Source: Loripinus fragilis (Eukaryota > Mollusca > Bivalvia > Lucinida > Lucinidae). From it: a stretch of DNA of 64,000 bases. The notes under the pieces were generated by a model, which was not told where the DNA came from, did no database searches, and saw nothing but the letters and a program-made list of their open reading frames with translations. The stretch covers positions 18,531,509 through 18,595,508 of the forward strand of contig OZ026524.1 in the NCBI GenBank assembly GCA_964019695.1, read 5' to 3'. Position 1 is the stretch's first letter. Every line of letters begins with the position of its first letter. Below are positions 12,033 through 24,649 of the stretch, one piece after another. The translations under genes were made by a program, and so were the position numbers.

Positions 12033-12733
12033 TAGGTTGATCCCAAATTGACTGAAGAATGATATACTACGGTAAAATTCATGTTGTTTAAAAAGGTGTG
12101 ACCCTTAAAGTAAACAACTTAAATGTATGTGTGGGAGAAGGGGCACGAACTCTTTAAAACAAAAAGCTGCAAGTTCTTATAGTTGGAATACGACTGTATT
12201 AAAATCGCAGGGTCATTCAAATATAGAATGGATATTTACAGCAAATATAGTTTCATTAAATATGATGAATGTATTTTTCCATAATATTCATACACTTAAA
12301 TAAGGGCTGCAAAAAGAGAAATCCCATTTTAGGGGTTTGGGAACAACAACGGTGCAAACCTGCTTAAGCATCCATGCTGTCTAATTAGTGCCTTTGTTAT
12401 AGGTCACTAGAATCCAAAATTTTACAATATGTCAACGCTCCATTTTTGAATTAGCATTTCCAGACTTAAAACATACACTAAGATACGTTCAGATCAAAAA
12501 TATTTAAAGACATCATAACAGTAAGCTAGAGAGTAATATGCTCTAATCAGCTTTTGCCCATCTATAAGTTAACATGCATTCACTATGAGGTGAGAAAATG
12601 TTAGGGAAGTCATTACAAAGTATACCCTAAATTGATTTATAATAGTATATTAATGTGTATCTAAAACAGAATCGTATAAGTTTATAAGCTATCTTAAGTA
12701 ATTAAGACTACAGACATTAAAACCAACAAAATA
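12033..12733. other. Intron 11 stretch, nothing recognised
   Basis: This is AT-rich sequence with no exon signal that fits the gene and no repeat partner seen in the window. Confidence 0.4.
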
Positions 12734-12735
12734 TG

Positions 12736-12971
12736 GGCTGTGACATGAAACTACCAACAATGTGGTATGTGCGACCAGCAAAGGCTCAGAACAGCCTGTG
12801 CATACGCATAGCCTGATCAGAGCCTTTGCTTGACGCTTGAATATTCTATGAGTGTTAAGCTACTAACTGAACATCATTTGAAGTTTCTAAGCTTAAAAGG
12901 AGGCTGCACAGGCTCGTCTGAGTCTACACTTGACAAAATGCCATATTGTTGGAAATCACATGACACTGCTC
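12736..12971. mobile_element. MITE-A copy 3, abutting the exon 11 donor
   Basis: The 236-bp element has ends GGCTGTGACATGAAACTACC and 'ggaaatcacatgacactgct'. It ends 15 bp from the exon 11 donor (12,986). The core and total length match copies 1, 2, 4, 5 and 6. Confidence 0.8.
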
Positions 12972-12986
12972 ATTATTATAACTTAC

Positions 12987-13496
12987 CTGGTTGTATTGGG
13001 CAGCCATACGCATAAATTGTTAAATTAAAATAATCTTGTCCTTGAAGCGGCTGTGATTTATATGCTACTATCCGTAGGTATGATACACATGCCATCCTTT
13101 CAGAAGTTGCAAACTTTTGGTTATAGACATCGTTGGCAGATACCGTAGAGAAAAATGTTAGGTTTCTCTCTACTATAACCGATGAACCACTATCCTGATC
13201 CGTGCAATCTTGTGCTGTCTGTGCCACTATTTCTACTACCACATCTTGATCAGACTTGACGTATACTCTATCTACCCAGATCTCAGGCTCACTTGGGAAA
13301 TTGGCAACTACCTTATTTATAGCAACTGCTGGAACACTCCATGTATATGGATCAGCGAACTGTAATATACCCACTGGGGTATCTTGGTATTTTATTGTGA
13401 TATTATTGTTAAAGATACTGTTTGAATCGGCCATGAGGTCTTCATAGTGACACAGGCTTGTAGTCGTGGCATCCAATGGAGGTGGCGACGTTGTTT
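12987..13496 (-). CDS. Exon 11: Thr/Pro linker and large beta module ending in YGC
   Basis: The 510-nt exon lies between TATCTCAG and CCAG/GTAAGT, phase 1-1. It opens with a mucin-like linker, TTSPPPLDATTTS, then C-HYEDLM, and continues for about 150 residues of alternating strands (PEIWVDRVYVKSDQDVVVEI, later FNLTIYAYGCPIQP). Four cysteines and several N-x-S/T sites are present. The arrangement linker + C-x-x-E-D-L-M + beta sandwich + '-GC-' is repeated in exon 12, so each large exon probably encodes one module. A galactose-binding-like or jelly-roll fold is a guess from the ending. MITE-A ends 15 bp past the donor. Confidence 0.88.
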
Positions 13497-13699
13497 CTGA
13501 GATACAAAGACAAGAAATGAAAAAGGACAGACAATCAGAAATTATATTTGAAAAGAAGCACAGCTATGCATTTTTACCTGGTTTAAAATCTCTAGATGCC
13601 AGTTTTTAAAGTGCAGTTGGCAGTATATTGGTATGGCATATGACCCCTAAGGCTAACATAATAGGAAATGTAGAGAGACCACTACTTTCAGCGCAGTTC

Positions 13700-14395
13700 A
13701 TTAAAATAATTTCCCATTATAAAAAGATTGGCTATAACATTAATGTATTGCAACAGACTTCATGCTTGGTAGTCAACCCAATCACAGTTGGCAACTTTGC
13801 TTTTCTCTGTATTGCACGCCGGTGGGTCGGATTTCAGACTCTATGATGGTTCCGACTTAAAGGCTTCTATTGATGAGATGGTAGGGGCCTGATGCTTTGG
13901 CTGTTTGTCGGGCTCACCGGGTTGTACCTGTTGGATTTCTTTTGCTCCGGTATTCAGTTTAATCTACTGTTGAGTCCTTATCCTTGCTTTATCTCCTTGT
14001 TATATCTTGATTTATATGTTTTAGGAGATGATGCATTGATAAGTTAGGAGTCTTTCAAGCAAACCACATATATATGTGTCTTGATCCACATCTGAATTAA
14101 GGGTGAGGTTGGCGTCGTTAAACAGGTTTAAGCCCTCCAGTAAAATATTTTACTGACCGTTCCAAAGCGGTACTTCTTTTGTGGATCTTTTATGTTTTTG
14201 TTCTGTCTTGTGTTTGCTATGTCTTTGTGCGCGTCTGTTTATACGTGCATTGTGGTCACCTGCTGGGAAAGGGCTGACCTCTTGGCTCTCGTTTGTGGTG
14301 TCTACTGTGAGTTTGTCACTTTCCCATTGGTATCCTGGGTCAGGTGTGGTACTTGATTGTATCGATTCCTGATCTTTGCACCCTTACTTACTTTT
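13700..14395 (+). repeat. R1 dispersed repeat, near full length
   Basis: This copy of about 700 bp aligns along its length with 39,058-39,745. It includes 'gatggttccgacttaaag', 'gtttgtcgggctcaccgg', 'gccctccagtaaaatatttt', the 'ggtcacctgctgggaaagg' block and a 'cacccttacttactt' end. It has no coding capacity. A one-sided end in short T-A-C repeats suggests retrotransposition. Confidence 0.8.
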
Positions 14396-14862
14396 ATTAA
14401 ACACTCTGAAATAGGCCCTGGAAATAAGCCTCACCTCGATCCACTGGTTTAATTCCTATCAAATGCAAGCAAACTCTGATAAAGTTTAAACTATCACAGT
14501 AGGAGTTATATCACTTTAACCATTGATACAATTCATTGGGGTTGGTGATTGAAATTTCCTGTGAAAAAAACATCTTTTAAGTGTTGAGCTGCAAACCACG
14601 CTTACGACAATCATAAAAGCAAATGAAATATGTCCACGTAGTCACCACTGCAGTAATTGCTACTTTTGATTATAATTAAACGAAGTATGATTTTTTATTC
14701 TTTTAGGCTGATGCAAGCAGCCAGAGAGCATAAACCTTTTTAACATTTTCGACACATAGTTTATAAATTTTGATTGGTAACTTCTGGTGACACTTAGTAT
14801 GTCATTGACGCACTTATGTTTTCACTGCAAGTCATTGAAGCCATTAATTGACTAAGTTTCAG
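14396..14862. other. Intron 10 stretch, nothing recognised
   Basis: This is AT-rich sequence between two R1 copies, with no exon or structured repeat seen. Confidence 0.35.
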
Positions 14863-15126
14863 CCCGTTTAAGCCCTCCAGTAAAATCTTTTTATGACCAT
14901 TCCAAAGCGGTACTTTTCTGTGGATCTTTTATGTTTTTTGTTTTTGCTATGCCTTTGTGTGCGTCTGTTTATATGTGCCTTGTGGTCACCTGCTGGGAAA
15001 GGGCTGACCTCTTGGCTCTCGTTTATGTTGTCTAACTATGAGTTCGTCACTTTCCCATTGGTATCCTGGGTCAGGTGTGGTACTTGATTGTATCGATTCC
15101 TGATCTTTGCACCCTTACTTACTTAC
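14863..15126 (+). repeat. R1 repeat, 5'-truncated copy
   Basis: This copy starts at 'gtttaagccctccag' and ends 'cacccttacttacttac', matching the 3' third of the full R1 copy. A fixed 3' end with a variable 5' end fits LINE-style truncation. Confidence 0.85.
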
Positions 15127-15414
15127 TATGCTTAACTATCCCAATGGCTTATGCATGTTTAATCATATTCTCTATGCACATGTTTAAAGTTGATCCTCAT
15201 CTATAAGTTATTCATATTATATTGCATGCTTAAGATATTTTTATCTAATATAAATGCTGGTATCAAAATTTTATTGTATCCTACTTGGACCTATCACTGA
15301 CTAAAAGAATAATGGTAAGACCTACAACATGTGGTAACAAGAAATGTCAAAAACACGTGACAAATGCCCCCAAAGGAATTGGTCTAGCATAAGACACATT
15401 TGAGGCAAGTTAGC

Positions 15415-17095
15415 TGTAATATAGCACGAAAAACCTAGAAATGAGGCCAGAAGTCAATGTCAAGGTCAAAGTGACTCAAAAATGGTATGCACCACTCCGC
15501 CATCCCAAGAGGAATCACCGCCCCAAATTAGGGATCCTACATCAAATAATATAAGAGAAATGCTCTGGACACAATTATTCTTGAAAACTAGGTCAGAGGT
15601 CAAGGTCACAGTGACCCAAAAATGGTTTGTGACACTCCCGCATCCCAAGATGCATTTACATACTAAATTTGGAAATCCTATTTCAAAGAATATAGGAGAT
15701 ATGCACCAGTTTCTAGAAACTAGGTCAGAGGTCAAGTTCAAGGTCACAGTGACTTAATTATGGAACGCGACACTTCATTATCCCAAGGTGTATCCACACA
15801 CCAAATTTGAGATTTCCACCTCAAATGATATAAGAGATATGCTCTGCACATGATTATTCTAGAAACTAGGTCAGAGGTCAAGGTCACAGTGACCCAAAAA
15901 TGGTACATGACACTCCGCTATCCCAAGATGCATCCACACACCAAATTTGGAATTCCTAACTCAAAGAATATAAGAAATTTGCTTGGGACACAATTATTCT
16001 TAAAACTAGGTCAGAGATCAAGATCACAGTGACCAAAAACTGGTATGTGACACCCTTTCCTCCCAAGATGCATTTTCACACCAAATTTGGAATTCCTATC
16101 TCAAAGAATATAGGAGATATGCACCAGACTCAATTAAGTTTCTAGAAACTAGGTCAGAGGTCAAGTTCAAGGTCACAGTGACCCAATTATGGTATGCAAC
16201 ACTTCATCATCCCAAGATGCATCCACACACCAAATTTGTTAGTCCTACCTCAAATGATATGAGATATGCTCCAGACATGATTATTCTAAAAACTAGATCA
16301 GAGGTCAAGGTCATAGTGACCCGAAAATGGTACATGACATTCCGTTATCCCAAGATGCATCCACACACCTAATTTGGAATTCCTAACTCAAAGAATATAA
16401 GAGATATGCTCAGGACACAATTATTCTTAAAACTAGGTCAGAGGTCAAGGTCACAGTGACCCAAAAAATGGCATGTGACACCCTGTCATCCCAAGATGCA
16501 TTTACACAACAAAATTGGAATCCCTATCTCAAAGAATATATGAGATATGCACCAGACTCAATGCAGTTTCTAGAAACTAGGTCAGAGGTCAAGTTCATGG
16601 TCACAGTGACCCAATTATGGTACGCCACACTTTGATATCCCAAGATGCATCCACACACCAAATTTGAGATTCCTACCTCAAATAATATAAGAGATATGCT
16701 TCGGACACGCTTATTCTAAAAACTATGTCAGAGGTCAAGGTCAAGGTCACAGTGACACGAAAATGGTACGCGACACTCCGCCATCCCAAGATGCATCCAC
16801 ACACCAAATTTGAGATTCCTACCTCAAATAATATAAGAGATATGCTTCGGACACGATTATTCTTAAAACTAGGTCAGAGGTCAAGGTCAAGGTCACAGTG
16901 ACCCAAAAATGGTACGCGACACTCCGCCATCCCAAGATGTATCCACACACCAAATTTGGAATTCCTACCTCAAAGAATATAGGAGATATGGACAGGACAC
17001 GAAAGCGGGACGGACGGACTGACGGACGGACAGACGGACGGACGGACAGTGCGATTACTATATGCCTCCCAAAGTTCCTTTTGGGGCATAAAAAA
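15415..17095 (+). repeat. Eleven-unit tandem array, about 142-bp period, with GACGG run at the end
   Basis: The block 'aggtcagaggtcaaggtcac' recurs near 15,448 (diverged), 15,589, 15,720, 15,865, 16,008, 16,151, 16,293, 16,437, 16,578, 16,728 and 16,870. It is followed each time by 'ccatcccaagatgcatccac' and 'caaatttggaattcctacc'. Alternating unit variants suggest a higher-order dimer. The array closes with a (GACG)n-like stretch (17,008-17,047) and 'ttccttttggggcataaaa'. The open frames across it are periodic artefacts. Confidence 0.9.
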
Positions 17096-17254
17096 TAATA
17101 CACTGCAAAGATGTAGATTAATTCAAACCTCTAGCTCTGCAGGATGTGTCAGCATATGAATGTATACTATAATATGTGTATATGTTATAAGTATAAACAT
17201 TGTATGTACTCATTCCTTCCATTAACTCCCCCAATTGAAAATATGTTACGTTAC

Positions 17255-17311
17255 CTGTTATATTTCTCCAATGAACATACAATCCAGCATATTCTGCGAA
17301 TATGAAATCCT
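17255..17311 (-). CDS. Exon 10: 57-nt microexon, phase 1-1
   Basis: The exon lies between TTTATTCCAG and AACAG/GTAACG. It encodes E-DFIFAEYAGLYVHWRNIT, with the first Glu completed by the last G of exon 9. It is symmetrical, so it could be skipped without a frameshift. It bears one N-I-T glycosylation site. Being short and symmetrical, it is the least certain of the coding segments, but the phases fit on both sides and the ends are good splice sites. Confidence 0.65.
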
Positions 17312-18513
17312 CTGGAATAAAAGTAAAAATATGTACATCTTTCAACGTTTCCTTCATGTAAGTATTTGACATTCTACAAAGATAATTAATCAACTAAGCT
17401 TTAAAATTAGGAAATTTTGCATGTGATATACGACACCATGATTCATGAAGTTTTATCATTGTATTACTTTTTTTAATAAAATAGGAATTTTTGTGTGGGA
17501 TAGAAAATCCTTCCATATGATTGAATTTTGACTTCAAGTTTGAGGCTTACCAAACTATAGTGCCTAGGGCAATACTATCTGCCCATGCTATATGCCCCAT
17601 TTATTTTTCATAAAATTCTATACTTATAAATTGAATAAATATCTGGGCGTTCCTGAATATGCTAAACCGTGACATAATATGATGACGTCAGTTTAACATT
17701 TATGTCTGAGTAAAGTAAACTTTGGTATATGAGGGGGTTCAATATGTAATGAAAACGCATTCATATCTCTACCCATTACAACGTTAGGATTTTTTGCTAT
17801 ATGCAAAACAAAACTAAATGTGGGTATACGAGGGGGTCAATATGTAATGAAAGCGTATTAATATATCCACTCATTACAGCGTTAGAATTTTATTCTACAT
17901 GCGAAACAAAAGATCAAAAAGTGACCTTTCAAATGGTGCATAAAACGTATTTTATCTTTCAAACTTATTTTGTTACAGAATTTTAAAAATTACACTTATA
18001 TAAACTGCATATATTTCCTCTGAATTACAAAACATTTTGACAACATTAGGGAAGTATGCTGTATGTGCTAAAACAAGCATTTTACAAGCATGAATGGCGT
18101 GGCATATTGATCGTTTTTAGATTATATGCTAAACGCTTTCAACTTTTGAGCAGTACTGGTTTCAAGTGTGATGGTTAAAATACACTACCCACTCAAACGT
18201 TTAATTATTTTAAAACAAAACACGTAACACTTAAATATGCACGGTTCTAGAAAATTGTCAGTTTGGCTTTGGATCAGGAAAGGACAATTTTTTATGGTAT
18301 TGAAATTTGAATACGCACAGTGTATAGGTGGCAGACCAGTTCAACTGAAACCAATATTTAGGGGCTTCTCACCTTAGTTGTAGGTCATTTTCGTTCCTTC
18401 TAATTATATAGGTTAAAATTGGCTAACTAGATTATTTACAATGTCCACCAAATGCAAACAGATGCAAATATCGATGAAATGCTATGTTTTGTTTGGTTCT
18501 TTTCAGTGTAAGC
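17312..18513. repeat. Intron 9 stretch with a 98-bp tandem duplication
   Basis: 17,724-17,808 and 17,822-17,906 are diverged direct copies ('gagggggttcaatatgtaat' and 'acgttagga'). The rest of the stretch shows nothing recognisable. Confidence 0.6.
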
Positions 18514-18714
18514 TTTGTTTGTTTGATTTGATTCTTTACATTCCATCAACAATCTTTCAGTTAAACATGGACGGGTCTTCCTGGGTTGAACCAGTACTAA
18601 GCTAGGATAAATGTGTCTTACTCAAAAACTACAACGCAGTGGCGCCGGTGAGGCTCGAACCCGCAGCATTTCATCCCCGAGTCGAGCACTCTACCCCTGA
18701 GCCACTGCGTCCCA
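18514..18714 (-). mobile_element. SINE1, tRNA-derived, minus strand
   Basis: On the minus strand the head has a tRNA-like A box (gcagtggctcaggggtagag) and B box (gcgggttcgagcctcac), then a body 'ttatcctagcttagtactgg' and the tail 'aatcaaatcaaacaaacaaa'. Copies with the same body occur at 21.76, 24.66, 27.45 and 58.2 kb. It is not a functional tRNA gene, because its acceptor arm runs directly into the SINE body. Confidence 0.85.
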
Positions 18715-19884
18715 GAGTGTAAGCCAGGGTGGTATTTTTGATTTTCATGATTGAAATAACGTTTTTTGGATGTATTTTATGAGTAAAACCTGTAAGGGAC
18801 TGTCAAAAACGGTTGAGCTACTTGCAAACGATCACCATAGCAATAAAAAGAAATGTTACAAGCAATTTTGTATACATTTTTGCAATGTAATCGTTCAGAC
18901 TTTGCGACATGAACGCCATAAATTGTGGAATTAAGGAGGATTTCAACAAAAATTAGGATCTTCTCATTTCGTAGATTATTAAGCAATATCTACGATTTTT
19001 TCTAATTATTAATCACCAATATATGTATATGCTTATTTAGTTTTCTGTCTTTGAAAGCATTATTTCATTTCATATCACAGTGTATGTCTGTAACCTATTT
19101 TGAAAGCGGCTTGTGTACATTAGGAAAGAGGCTTGACAACTAATATTTTACCTATACATAGCCAAAAAGCAGATGTTTTTATGAAAGTAATTATATAATG
19201 TGCTTATTTGAAACGTTTGGATTTATCGGCCTGTTTTTATAACATATTTAACCACCCTCGTATAAAATATCTCTGCAGGGTTAAGTTATCAGATGTCCCT
19301 ATCCAGTGAGCAATGATGTACAACATCATATTGAACGACGCAAAGCGGAGGTCAATATGATTCAGTTCGTTTTTAATAACACTCCATGTCTTCCCAATCA
19401 TAAGTCATCAATTGTTTTATTATATAATAACGCTATGTTATGCATTTCCTGCTTTTTGGACCATTAACACCTTTGACAAGTGTGCTTTGCAACGTCAGGC
19501 CCAGTAACCCATGTACATGTAGTTATATCAGCAGCAGTGGATAGGAATCTGAGCCAATCGGAGGATGTATATTTGAAATTTGATAGGATATATAATTGTA
19601 TTTGATATTTAAGGCATGTTTTATGTTTTGATTTAATTTAAAATAAGTTTATAATTATCATATTTTATGAATATTTATTTTTTATAAAAAATATATTCTA
19701 GAAAAAGGTCATTCTCATAAAAAAGTTACTCTCTCTTTCTCTGACTGATTCATTTAAAAGTAATAGTCATTTAAATCAAAATGAAAGATACTATCCCAGT
19801 AACCAATACATATTAGATTTTAGAAGAAATATGCAAAATTACGAATAATATCAAAATACTAAAAGTGTAGAGCTTAAGACTGAG
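18715..19884. other. Intron 9 stretch, nothing recognised
   Basis: This is AT-rich sequence. No exon with the right phase and no repeat partner were found. Confidence 0.35.
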
Positions 19885-20180
19885 TTATTATCATATGACG
19901 TCGCGTCTGGGAGTGAAATAATGCCATGCAATAAAATCGATAAACCACTAGTGGTTTATAGATTTATGGGAAACGTTATGACGTCCATAACAACGTTGCG
20001 TACATAATGACAAAATTATAGCGTTTTTTTCACCAGAAATGAGATTTCAAAGTATTTGTCATATGATAAATAGAAACTAACATTCGTGCTCTTGTATTAT
20101 AAAATTCATCAAACTCGTTGCAAAAAAGAGATAAAATGCTCGGCAAGTCTCCCTTTTTACCCTTTTCCCCAACTCGTTTA
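19885..20180 (+). repeat. R3 repeat copy 1
   Basis: It has 'atgacgtcgcgtctgggag', the palindrome aaaccactagtggttt and 'aacattcgtgctcttgtatt', and it continues to 'ataaaacatgagcac'. Copies lie at 23,505-23,740 and 33,225-33,545. Confidence 0.75.
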
Positions 20181-21760
20181 ATAAATTCAATAAAACATGA
20201 GCACTCATGAAAGATCCTCTATTTGTTTTGAAACTACTCATCTAGGGCTGAATCCTGGCGTCATATCATTAATTGGCCTGGGATACGCTTAATGATAAAG
20301 TGCAATATCTGTAAAATAAAAACCTGATATTTCTTTAACTGAATATTCTGGTTTAAAGATGGATGCTTATATTAATGTGCGTACAGGAATTCAGTGAACA
20401 ACGCTTTTTTGCGTTTATTTCGTTATGTGCGGACTGATCGCACAATGACCACCAGAATTTAATACATATATGAACCGCCGCATTGGTGATATTTTTTTCG
20501 TTACATAATGTATTGTCAAATGGGCTGTGATATGATGGAATTTGTCCTCATTTGAGCATCTGCATTTTTTAATTTACCCTAAAAGCACCTTTGTACGGAC
20601 CACTGCCTTTAGCTTACTACCGATGAATAATTATACGGTTTTATAAGACGAAGTAACGTGTAAGGAGAAGGGATTCTTATCATATCAAAATCAAATGCAA
20701 ATTATGGCCATGGTTTGGGCGCACATAATTTTGGCATACGAGAAAATATTGAAGCCTTCCCAGTGGGTAACCGACCGCTTGTTCCTATGAAATGAATCTC
20801 TGTGTTCCATGTTCCTCAATTTAAAATCTTGATTTTCTGTGTTCTCTGCTCCTTCTCTGATCATTAGATTTTTAAATAAATCGAACTTGTTTTATTGAAT
20901 AAATTGAACTTTCTATCTGTTTGTTCTAAATACTGATTTGTTAACACCAAACATGCATGCCAAAACGTAATTCCGGGCAACTATAAGTGATAAGATGAAA
21001 TAATAACAGGGCTCACCCGTCAGGTGTGATTCAAGTGAAAAAAGACTCATCTAATAACAATAATGCTGAGGTAGGAAAGAGAAAATAGTGATGGGGTGGG
21101 AATGTGCTTGGAAATAGGTTGAACAATATATCACCGGATGTCATATTTTGTGTTTGGGGTCAATATGTTTTTAGGGTGGCTGAGAACTAAATGTTAATGC
21201 GAAGTGCATCATAGGCTATAAATAAAGCACCAGTCATTTGCATCAACTGCTTCATCCAAGCCTCTGATCAGGATGGGGATATAATGTGCTGTGTTTTTAC
21301 TTTTACGTTGTCTCCACAATGCAGAGGAAATGTAGGGGTTTGATAGACCTAGACAAACATTGCTGTGCAGTATAATAACTGATTGCGGGGGAGAACTGTC
21401 ATCGTTTGCTAAATAGCTGCCCCCACAGTATGGTGGTTACTATGGGGAACTGCAGACACAAAGTCAAAGTCCTTGACATTCCTCTGAGCTGGGGTTGTTC
21501 ACAAATGACTGGTGCATAAAGACAAAAGAAATAATGTGCACCATTCATTTGTAGCCACGCACAAGCCGGGCAAATGCGCTGTCAGTACAAGGTCATACCA
21601 GAGACCTGTAGCCAGAAAATCAAAGCCCCCCGCCGTTCCCCAGCTCTGTGGGCCATAGTTACGAATGACTTGTATATTAGACGATGTAGAGCGCAATCAA
21701 ATAATGTGATTCCCGTTAATATATCTGAATAACAGCCTCCTCATTATATTTGTTTTAATA
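20181..21760. other. Intron 9 stretch with a 15-bp inverted pair
   Basis: gcaccagtcatttgca (21,226) and its inverse near 21,503-21,518 enclose about 275 bp, a probable remnant of an inverted-repeat element that also left a copy near 2,070. The rest shows nothing recognised. Confidence 0.4.
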
Positions 21761-21949
21761 TTTAGTGGTAGAGTGCTTGACTCGAGACCGAAGGGCCGCG
21801 GGTTCGAGCCTCACCGGTGTCACTGCGTTGTGGTCCTTGAGCAAGACACATTTATCCTAGCTTAGTACTGGTTCAACCCAGGAAGAACCGTCCCTATATA
21901 ACTGAAAGATTGTTGATGGGACGTAAAGAATCAAATCAAACAAACAAAG
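21761..21949 (+). mobile_element. SINE1, plus strand
   Basis: The tRNA-like head (ttagtggtagagtgcttgac ... cgcgggttcgagcctcac) is followed by the SINE1 body and the 'caaatcaaacaaacaaag' tail. The first part of the head has diverged. Confidence 0.85.
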
Positions 21950-21999
21950 TTTTAATATTATTATCTGTTGCACTTGAAATATTTGTCCTAGAGCTGTCG

Positions 22000-22230
22000 A
22001 GCCACGACACGAGAAAACCTGTCTTCTAGTTTCTGACAAAGCGAGTCTCAAACCAGTCCCTTCGGCTAAACAGGCTAGATAGAAAATTGACTTGTTTTCG
22101 CACGAGGCAAGTCTAGGGATGATTCTTCTTAAAAAGCAGACAACAAAGTTGCTGATGAGACTGCGTGGATGCGCAGGCTAGTCTGGGCCTTTATTGTTAC
22201 AAATCACTGGACAGGTTTTCTCAGTCGCGT
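22000..22230. mobile_element. MITE-B copy 1
   Basis: The ends 'gacacgagaaaacctgtctt' and 'ggacaggttttctcagtcgc' are inverted. The inside carries 'aaaccagtcccttcggct' and the core 'gactgcgtggatgcgcagg'. Confidence 0.75.
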
Positions 22231-22730
22231 TCTGATTGCTATATGTGTCATTGAACCATGACACATATAAGAAAGCAAGATGCGAAATTTGATTATCGTG
22301 AATATGATAACTCAGACAGAATTGTAATTTGTGCAGTCTCTTCAAGTGCATTTTCAGTGAATATATAGACATACCAAGAGTTATCCTGCTGGTGACCGTT
22401 TTCTCTATCATATACGGAAGTAAACATGGTAATCATTGAACTGTATAAACCACGTGTTACCGATATGAAATACACTGAGGGAAAATAAGGATTTTTCTAA
22501 ATCGAAAATGACTAAGTTATTTTATTTCACAAGAGATTCCAGACTTATTTTCCTATCATAAATATTCAAAAATGCAATTGTATATTAGGCGGTGTTTTAT
22601 TATATGTATTTGCAAAATTCTGGTCCGAAATGTTATCAATAAAGACACTTTAAAAAAGAAAAAACGATGTTCACTGAATTTCTGTACGGACTATAGTAGT
22701 GCGTTACAATTATACACACACAATCATAGC
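22231..22730. other. Intron 9 stretch, nothing recognised
   Basis: This is AT-rich sequence between MITE-B and the palindromic element. No exon is seen. Confidence 0.35.
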
Positions 22731-22960
22731 TACTGTTCTGCCAACCAAGAGTGACCGTGACGTAATATTTTTTTTTACAATTTTTAAGTAAAATTTAACT
22801 TGTTCACCCCACTTGAGCTAACGCTAATCGATAGATCACTTGTGTATGAATCCTATGCGCAGGATAGGATTAATACACAAGTGATCTGTTGATGATAAGT
22901 CCATGATAACTTTGTAAACAAAACATGACGCCACTGTCACTCTTGGTTGGCAGGACAGTA
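22731..22960. mobile_element. Inverted-repeat element with a nested hairpin
   Basis: The 25-bp ends TACTGTTCTGCCAACCAAGA... and their inverse (one mismatch) enclose a second palindrome at 22,829-22,884 (gatcacttgtgtat ... atacacaagtgatc). The element begins 14 bp past the exon 9 donor. No second copy is seen, and the target duplication is unclear. Confidence 0.75.
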
Positions 22961-22974
22961 AATCATTTATTTAC

Positions 22975-23089
22975 CTGTTAAATACCGTATATGCACGTTG
23001 TAGTATTTGATGACTGAGAAATCTATAGATATGTTCAAACATGATATATACATAGGCTCTATCACCTCCAGCTGGTTCACGCTGAACTC
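22975..23089 (-). CDS. Exon 9: beta-rich segment, phase 0-1
   Basis: The 115-nt exon lies between ATTTTTAG/GAGTTC and TTAACAG/GTAAAT. It encodes EFSVNQLEVIEPMYISCLNI, then SIDFSVIKYYNVHIRYLT plus one base. It begins in the phase left by exon 8 and ends in the phase required by exon 10, which is the strongest argument that it is real. It is too small to stand out as an open reading frame. It contains one cysteine and one N-I-S glycosylation site. It is sandwiched between an inverted-repeat element 14 bp past its donor and MITE-A 20 bp before its acceptor. Confidence 0.72.
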
Positions 23090-23109
23090 CTAAAAATGTG
23101 AAAATAATT

Positions 23110-23346
23110 GAGCCACGACATGTGATTTCCTACAATGTGGCATTTTGACAAGTGTAGACTTAGACGAGCCTGTGCGGCCCCCTTTTAACATAAGACTCTC
23201 CAAATCTTGTTCAGTCAGTAGCTTAACACTCATAGAATATTCCATTGACTGGCAAAGGCTCTGATCAGACTGCGCTTATGCGCAGGCTGATCTGAGGCTT
23301 TGCCGGTCGCACAAACCCCATTGTAGGAAATCTTGTGTCACGGCTC
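23110..23346. mobile_element. MITE-A copy 4, just upstream of exon 9
   Basis: The 237-bp element has ends GAGCCACGACATGTGATTTC and 'gtgtcacggctc', flanked by ATT on both sides. It lies 20 bp before exon 9, immediately upstream of the polypyrimidine tract, so any branch point probably falls in or beside its end. Confidence 0.85.
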
Positions 23347-23504
23347 ATTTTGTTTGGTAAAAGTTGTTCAACGTCAAGAGATGTACATAATATGATCATG
23401 CGCACTTCCACGCAAAATGCACATGCTTGATGTTTTGTACACTTCACGTGAGTAAAAAAGAACATTAAACCAATCACATCCATTTTAAATAAATTGGATG
23501 CAGA

Positions 23505-23740
23505 GAATATTGTTTCACATGACGTTGCGTCTGGAAGGTAAATAACGCCATGCAATCAAATCGATAAAGCACTAGTGGTTTACTGATTAGTAACGTTACG
23601 TCATGACGCTATTATAGCATTACGTAAAAGATGGCAAACATTGAGGTTTTCACGCCAATATGCTATTTTTAAAATAGTTTTATGTCCTGTGATATTAAAT
23701 GGAATCTAACATTCGTGATCTGGTATTATAAAATTTATCA
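23505..23740 (+). repeat. R3 repeat copy 2
   Basis: It shares 'atgacgttgcgtctgg', 'cgataaagcactagtggttt' and 'aacattcgtgatctggtatt' with the copies at 19.9 and 33.2 kb. Confidence 0.7.
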
Positions 23741-24402
<662 letters not shown>

Positions 24403-24649
24403 TAAGCACGAAATCAAATAAGCTGGCTTCATCATTAGTTATTGTAAACTCAGAAAAGTTGTGTTTTATTTTTGTGAATAACTTTATAAGAAATGTTTGT
24501 GATGTTATAAAATTGTGACTAAAGCATGATTTTCTTGTTTTTGTTCTTTCTTTCTTCAATTACGTCTTAACCCCTGTGTAGGCCATCAGAAGGGTATTAC
24601 TGAATACCAAGTGCTGAGTGGGTTAGTTGATTTATTTGTGTGTTTGATT

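Noticed and set aside
12976..13476. Stand-alone 166-codon gene
   Set aside because: The apparent start is a TTG inside an exon. The reading frame continues to an AG acceptor at 13,497, and the 3' end is a GT donor before the stop.
15415..17095. Regular repeats as a CRISPR array
   Set aside because: The units are contiguous, 142 bp long and diverged, with no spacers. The genome is clearly eukaryotic.
18630..18714. Functional tRNA gene
   Set aside because: The A and B boxes are present, but the acceptor stem does not close and the sequence runs into the SINE1 body and tail.
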